Shown piece after piece: positions 59,284-64,000 of a DNA stretch of 64,000 nucleotides. The stretch is from Corella eumyota (Eukaryota; Chordata; Ascidiacea; Phlebobranchia; Corellidae), in assembly GCA_963082875.1 (NCBI GenBank), contig OY720103.1, positions 11,842,001 to 11,906,000 on the forward strand. The letters are read 5' to 3'. The position numbers and the translations under genes are program-made. The notes beneath the pieces are model-generated. The model was not told where the DNA came from. It worked only from the letters and a program-made list of their open reading frames with translations, and did not search any database. The stretch's first letter is position 1. Every line of letters starts with the position of its first letter.

Positions 59284-62200
59284 ATGGAAAGTGATGACGA
59301 AATTAAGCTGAGTCAGCAAAGTGCTCACTTTGATGAAGACCAAATATCAGACGAGGAAACCGAGAATAAATTCAAAGTAAATAAATAAATTATTAATAAT
59401 AAATAAATAAATTAATCAAAGTAAATAAATAAATTCAAACTTTCTTAACAAATATTTGCTTTTAATTTTTAATACATTCTGACATTCTTAGGTTGAACAA
59501 GCTTTAAATATTATTAATCTTGTGATCTTAAACTGTTACTTTCATTCTTTATCAGCAGCATTTTAGTAGTCAGAACACTTGGCTTTACTACGTAAGATCT
59601 TGGGTTCAATCACCACTGCTCTTATGCTGTAGCTCCCTTAAGTACGGCGCTATAAACGGTACGAACTCCTGCTGAGCTAGCACTTAATCAGCAGTTTAAT
59701 TATCAGACAATTATAATCTATAATATCCCAAACTGCCACAGGCAACTCAAGACTGGGTCGGGGTAACTGTTGTTACTTTATGTTTGAGTCGTAAAGTTGA
59801 CCTTCTCACATCAAAGATGAATCAATACAAGAAAAGAAAATTTATTTTTGTTACAATATTTTACTTTTTTTCTCAGGTATTCAATGACTCGGTACATGGC
59901 CATATTTCTCTCCATAGTTTGTTGGTTAAAATCATCGACACCCCCCAGTTTCAAAGGTTGAGGAACATAAAACAACTTGGGGCCAACTATTTTGTTTATC
60001 CTGGTGCCACCCACAACAGATTTGAGCACAGTATTGGGTAAACTTTGTTTTACTTTTATACATAAAGAAACATTTATTACCCGGACCCAGTCTTCAGTTC
60101 ATTTTTTTACAAATTAACTTTGTCTTAAGTTTGATATATTGATTATTAAATTGTTTTTTGATTTATTTTATTTTTGATTTGTTTTGGCTTCACACCATTT
60201 AATATCGTTTATAACATTCTACTAAGGACATAGAATCACTGAGGATCAAACCCAGGGCCTCAACTGGTTATATTAACTGTTAACTACTCTAAAAATATAT
60301 GTTATTATTTTTGTTTACTGAATTTTATAGGACAAGTTATCTAGCTGGTGAGGTAGCGAGACATTTGCAACGAAAACAACCGAAACTCAACATCACAAAT
60401 GAAGATATTTTGTGTGTGGAGATTGCAGGACTTTGCCATGATTTGGGTGAGTTTTGTTGCATTTAAGTTTGTGGGAAGCCTGATATTATGGTTTAAACAT
60501 AGAGTAACATTTATTACTTTGTCACAAGTTGTTGTTGACAGTTTAGATATTATTGAATATAATTGCATGCTATTTAATCTGCTGATTAATTGTTGGTTTA
60601 ATGGAGTTTATATTGCTTGTAGCGCTTTATCTAAGGGCGCTACAGTATGGAAGCAGTGGGGATTTAACACAGAAGCTCATGTAGAAAAGTCAAGTGTTCA
60701 AATCATTTTAAACCATACGTCATACACTTAATGTTTTTTAATGTAGTAAAATTTTGATCATTTATATTAATAAATATTGTTTAGGACATGGCCCATTTTC
60801 TCATATGTTTGATTTAAGTTTCTTGCCAAGAGTTGAACCTGGAACCTCTTGGACTGTAAGTTTGTGTTATTTTATCTTTTATATATATCTTTATCCTTGG
60901 TGTGGGAAGGTCGAATGCGCGACTTAAACATAAAGTAGCATAAGTTACTCCGACCCAGTCTCGAGTTGACTTTATCAGTTTGGGATATTATACATTATAA
61001 TTGCCCAGTAATTACACCGCTGATTAAGTGTTGGCTCAGCAGAAGTTCATGCCGTTTACAACACCTTACTCAAGGGTGCTACAGCATGAGATCAGTGGGG
61101 ATTGAACCCACGACCCCATGTGTGGTGTACTACAGGATGAAATTACTTCCCTGTGTTGTGTAGGAAGTGTTCTGACTTCGACACCATGCTGCCGGTTATA
61201 AATACTAATGCGCATAAATTTGCTTGTTTTACAAATTTTTATTGTAATAAAAGGTAACAAAAATGTTAATAGAAATACGTCAAATGTTTAAATTTCATTA
61301 TATAATATGTTTAGCATGAAGAAGGATCAATTAAGATGCTGGATCATCTGATAAAAGAAAACAATTTAATGAGTGAACTTGAGAAATACAACTTGTATGA
61401 ACAAGATGTCGTTTTTATCAAAGAACTCATCTTTGGACCACTACCTGGGACTCAGAATGGGGTGGTAAGGCTTTATTTTATTTCACTTATTAAATTATTT
61501 CTATTATTATATTGAGGTGAAATTATTAAAATATTTAAAAAAAAAGTTTTAAAAATTCACTAAAAGTTTTAGTATGAAATAAACTAGTCAATGTCCCATG
61601 ATCAGGATTTTAATTGTTGTAATGTGGTTGCAACTCTTAACTAATATTTGCCCATGATAATTATGTTAATTAGGGTTTGCTGAGGACTTAAAAATTGTTT
61701 GTCTTTCTTTGTTATTCATTTTTAAAATACCTATTATTTATATATAATGAGGCTTAGTGGACGATATATATGTGTCCAATTTATAAGCCTACAAAAAAAG
61801 GGCATTTGTGGTGGGCTGGTAAATTATCACGAACAAATATTAGTTGAGAGTTGGGACCATATTATGACAATTAAAATGTTGACTTTAGGGCAGGTTGTTG
61901 GCTAGTTTAATTTATTATATTTGTATTGAAATTTGTATTTGAACTTAAAATTGTTGCACCCTACTATATTAACAAATGTAGACAGGTTTACTGTTAAAGT
62001 AATATTTGTTTTTAATTAGAATAATATTTGTTGTTTAAGACTTAAAGCAAATATTTCAACATTTTTAATTTCAAGGCCATTGTGTTTTTAAAATTTTATG
62101 TTTGTTTATGATGTCATAATGGTTTTAGAATGGTGACTCACAATGGAATTATTCTGGAAGGGAGGAGGAAAAGAGTTTTCTTTATGAGGTAGACTTTCTA

Positions 62201-63846
62201 TAACTCTAAACTTTTGCAACTCAGATTACAAAACTTTTAAATTTTTTTAGATTGTTTCGAACAAACGAAACAGCGTGGACGTCGACAAATGGGATTACTT
62301 TGCTCGTGACTGCCACCACCTGGGCATTAAGAACGGATTCGACCATCGAAGGTTTATCCTCCATTTGAAGGTTTTAACAGTGGAGGGGGATTTACCTCAA
62401 ATATGTGCAAGAGATAAGGTAAAATGTTTCAACTTGTATTTTATTTTTATTTATCCTCGATGTGGGAAAGTTGACCTTTACAACCTTTACATAGAGTAAC
62501 ATTAGTTACCCCGATCCAGTCCCAAGTTGACTTTGACAGTTTAGGATATTATAGATTATAATTGCCCGATAATTATGCTGCTGATTAAGTGCTGGCTCAG
62601 CAAAAGTTTATACCGTTTATAGTGCCTTACTCAAGGGCGCTTTAGCATAAAAGCAGTGGAGATCGAACCTATGACTTCATGTAGTAAACCTAGCATCGTA
62701 ACCACTAAACTTATGCTGTTTATTTTAAAAAAAAAAGTATTTGTCATAGGCTATAAAAAGTTATAAAAAATTTACAGCAAGATGTAAAGGAACAAAGTAT
62801 TTTGTTATTACACCCTTTGTCAGGTAGATTAAGTGTCGCCCCTATTATTCAACCCTTGCTAGGTGGATTAAGTGTTGCCCCTATTATCCACCCTTATAAC
62901 ATGTTTAAATGCAGGAGGTTTTTAACCTGTACCAAATGTTCCACGTTCGTTATTCTCTGTTTAAAAGCGCGTACCAACATCATTGTAAAATCTCAGTTGA
63001 AGCCATGTAAGGGTACAGCATGAAAGCATGGGTGTCTAAAGTTTATAAAACTCTATTTTATTAGGTTTGTTATCATTCTGAATGGCATACTCACTTAATA
63101 TGGCACATAAATATTTTCACACATATTTTTGGCTAATCAACAATGATTAATGTCTGTTTAATTAATCATAGTTAAATAAAATTCGATAATATTCTTCATA
63201 TACTTTTAATATGAATTTATGGACAACTTTTTGGCCAACAAAAATGTTATTTTGTTGGGTTTTTATTAACTTTATTAAAACCAAATTAATCAGAATCTAG
63301 ATCACTTAATTACCACTTAAAATTTAATTATCTAAATAATTGATAATTAGTAAAATTTGAAATTAAAAACTTAAATTAAAGTTAATGGCACTCTATACTT
63401 AACCACAAATAAACAAACCTTTAAATTTTATTTAAAATTAATAAAGTTAAACAAATTAAAATTCATTATTAAATTCTTGTTATATTTGCTATTTTATAAT
63501 TCAAAAAATCGACATTTAGCATTTTAAAAGTTAAACAAAAAAGTGATAAAAAAGTTTAAACAAAAACAACATTTGATTAATTAGGTTGTGCAGGAAATAA
63601 TTAAATTTACCTTTACAATTAATGATTTTAATTTAACACACAATTAAAAAAAAAAATTAAAAAAAATTGTCAAAATAATATTTCAAATATTTTTATATAA
63701 ATATGAAGTTTAAATAAATTAATTCAGACACCGAAATATTTTTGTTTATTATAGGAATGTAGCAACTTATACGAGATGTTTCACACTAGAAGTTTATTGC
63801 ATATGAGAGCTTATAAACATAGAGTTAGTGTGGCTACTGAGGCAAT
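59284..63846 (+). CDS. SAMHD1: SAMHD1, dNTP triphosphohydrolase (5' part; continues beyond window)
   Basis: Exons 59284-59376, 59877-60037, 60331-60446, 60785-60855, 61315-61464, 62129-62188, 62251-62418, then either 62915-63006 or 63755-63846. SAMHD1 cleaves dNTPs to deoxynucleoside and triphosphate and is an allosteric tetramer. A 31-aa acidic N-terminus ([20 protein letters not shown]) replaces the SAM domain of the human protein; none is seen. HD-domain metal and catalytic residues are present: His of HNRFEH, CHD (120-122), [14 protein letters not shown] (148-152) and Asp229 of DVDKWDY. Allosteric-site residues matching human D137, Q142 and R145 (DTPQFQRLR), R333 (DHRRF), R352 and K354 (CARDK) are kept. 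The last coding exon in the window exists in two versions, described separately. It is preceded by the duplicated SLC28 cassette. Confidence 0.95.
59555..59815 (+). mobile_element. SINE, SAMHD1 intron 1
   Basis: Near full-length forward copy with partly decayed head. Confidence 0.9.
60060..60285 (-). mobile_element. SINE, old and diverged, SAMHD1 intron 2
   Basis: Recognisable pieces acccggacccagtcttcagt, atatcgtttataac and gatcaaacccagggcctca; the rest has decayed. Confidence 0.65.
60485..60720 (-). mobile_element. SINE, SAMHD1 intron 3
   Basis: Reverse copy without the outer tail (aaacatagagtaacatttat to gtgttcaaatcattttaaac). Confidence 0.75.
60885..61200 (-). mobile_element. SINE, SAMHD1 intron 4
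   Basis: Reverse full-length copy with about 30 extra bases in the head (actacaggatgaaattactt). Confidence 0.85.
61590..61900. mobile_element. MITE with about 44-bp or longer inverted ends, SAMHD1 intron 5
   Basis: attttaattgttgtaatgtg plus gttgcaactcttaactaata (61607-61650) is inverted at 61834-61877. Sequence next to the arms (tgataatt) is also inverted. Single-ended relatives lie at 50266 and 40902. Confidence 0.75.
62448..62720 (-). mobile_element. SINE, SAMHD1 intron 7
   Basis: Full-length reverse copy between exon 7 and exon 8a. Confidence 0.9.
62819..62893. repeat. Two 40-bp direct repeats before SAMHD1 exon 8a
   Basis: caggtagattaagtgtcgcc and taggtggattaagtgttgcc, each followed by cctattat-caaccctt or ccaccctt, end 21 bp before the exon 8a acceptor region. 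Confidence 0.75.
62915..63006 (+). CDS. SAMHD1: SAMHD1 alternative exon 8a
   Basis: A 92-nt exon between acceptor aaatgcag and donor gtaagg, in phase with exon 7. It encodes [20 protein letters not shown] followed by [10 protein letters not shown], clearly homologous to exon 8b and to the human segment [20 protein letters not shown]. Counterparts of human N358, R366, Y374 and H376 are kept; R372 becomes Ser and K377 becomes His. No stop and both splice sites are intact. Including both 8a and 8b would shift the frame into a TGA, so only one can be used per mRNA. Confidence 0.8.
63007..63754. other. Intron between SAMHD1 exons 8a and 8b
   Basis: 748 bp, very AT-rich, free of SINEs, unlike most other introns here. 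No gene seen. Confidence 0.5.
63755..63846 (+). CDS. SAMHD1: SAMHD1 alternative exon 8b
   Basis: A 92-nt exon (acceptor tttattatag, donor gtaagg) of the same length and phase as 8a. It encodes [20 protein letters not shown] then [10 protein letters not shown]. Counterparts of human N358, R366, R372, Y374 and H376 are kept and K377 is Arg. It is closer than 8a to the vertebrate sequence in HTR and RAY. Confidence 0.9.
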
Positions 63847-64000
63847 GTAAGGTTGTTAGTTATGTTTTTAATAAATTAATTAATTAGTTTAATTTTCGGT
63901 TCTAAAAAAATAAAACCAATCAAAAAAATAAATAAATTAGCGTTCTCTAGATTCTGATTAATTTAATTTTAATACTTATAACACAATTATATTAAACATA

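Overview
The window looks like the nuclear genome of a sea squirt close to Ciona. It is AT-rich, its coding exons are short with small introns, and several starts sit directly behind a splice acceptor, as in genomes that trans-splice a leader. More than 35 copies of one tRNA-headed SINE lie mostly in introns, as expected for a Ciona-type genome. The protein families are all animal ones. Species and chromosome cannot be fixed from sequence alone.

Bases 1-31470 are a tandem segmental duplication. Unit 1 (1 to about 16396) and unit 2 (18130 to about 30450) each carry a minisatellite, a secreted collagen-plus-discoidin gene, a second minisatellite and the exons of COQ8A, the mitochondrial UbiB-family kinase-like protein of coenzyme Q synthesis. 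Only unit 2 runs on into the last two COQ8A exons, which hold the DFG motif and the C-terminus. Unit 1 is interrupted by a 5.6 kb TTGGCACA-rich DNA element flanked by a perfect 8-bp target duplication; unit 2 keeps the empty site. Unit 2 in turn shows large expansions of intronic 48-bp and 30-bp minisatellites. A third orphan copy of one COQ8A exon lies at 17390.

Bases 32869-44255 hold a KCTD2/5/17-type Cullin-3 adaptor gene (+), an ANP32-type leucine-rich acidic nuclear phosphoprotein gene (+), and a small minus-strand three-exon gene for an unrecognised 99-aa CxxC protein. X-box-like (RFX) sites lie upstream of that small gene.

Bases 46917-64000 hold an SLC28 concentrative nucleoside transporter gene (15 exons) followed by SAMHD1 (dNTP triphosphohydrolase, continuing past the window). 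A tandem duplication copied SLC28 exons 10-15 plus the SAMHD1 leader. A second SLC28 3' cassette therefore lies between the transporter and SAMHD1, and its codons differ almost only at synonymous sites. SAMHD1 carries a pair of tandem 92-nt exons encoding alternative versions of the helix that in human SAMHD1 holds nucleotide-site residues R366, Y374 and H376. The two exons cannot both be included without a stop, so they look mutually exclusive. This is the strongest candidate here for an undescribed regulatory device. A nucleoside importer and a dNTP-destroying enzyme lying side by side, both with duplicated exon cassettes, suggests a shared theme of nucleotide-pool control; that link is inference.
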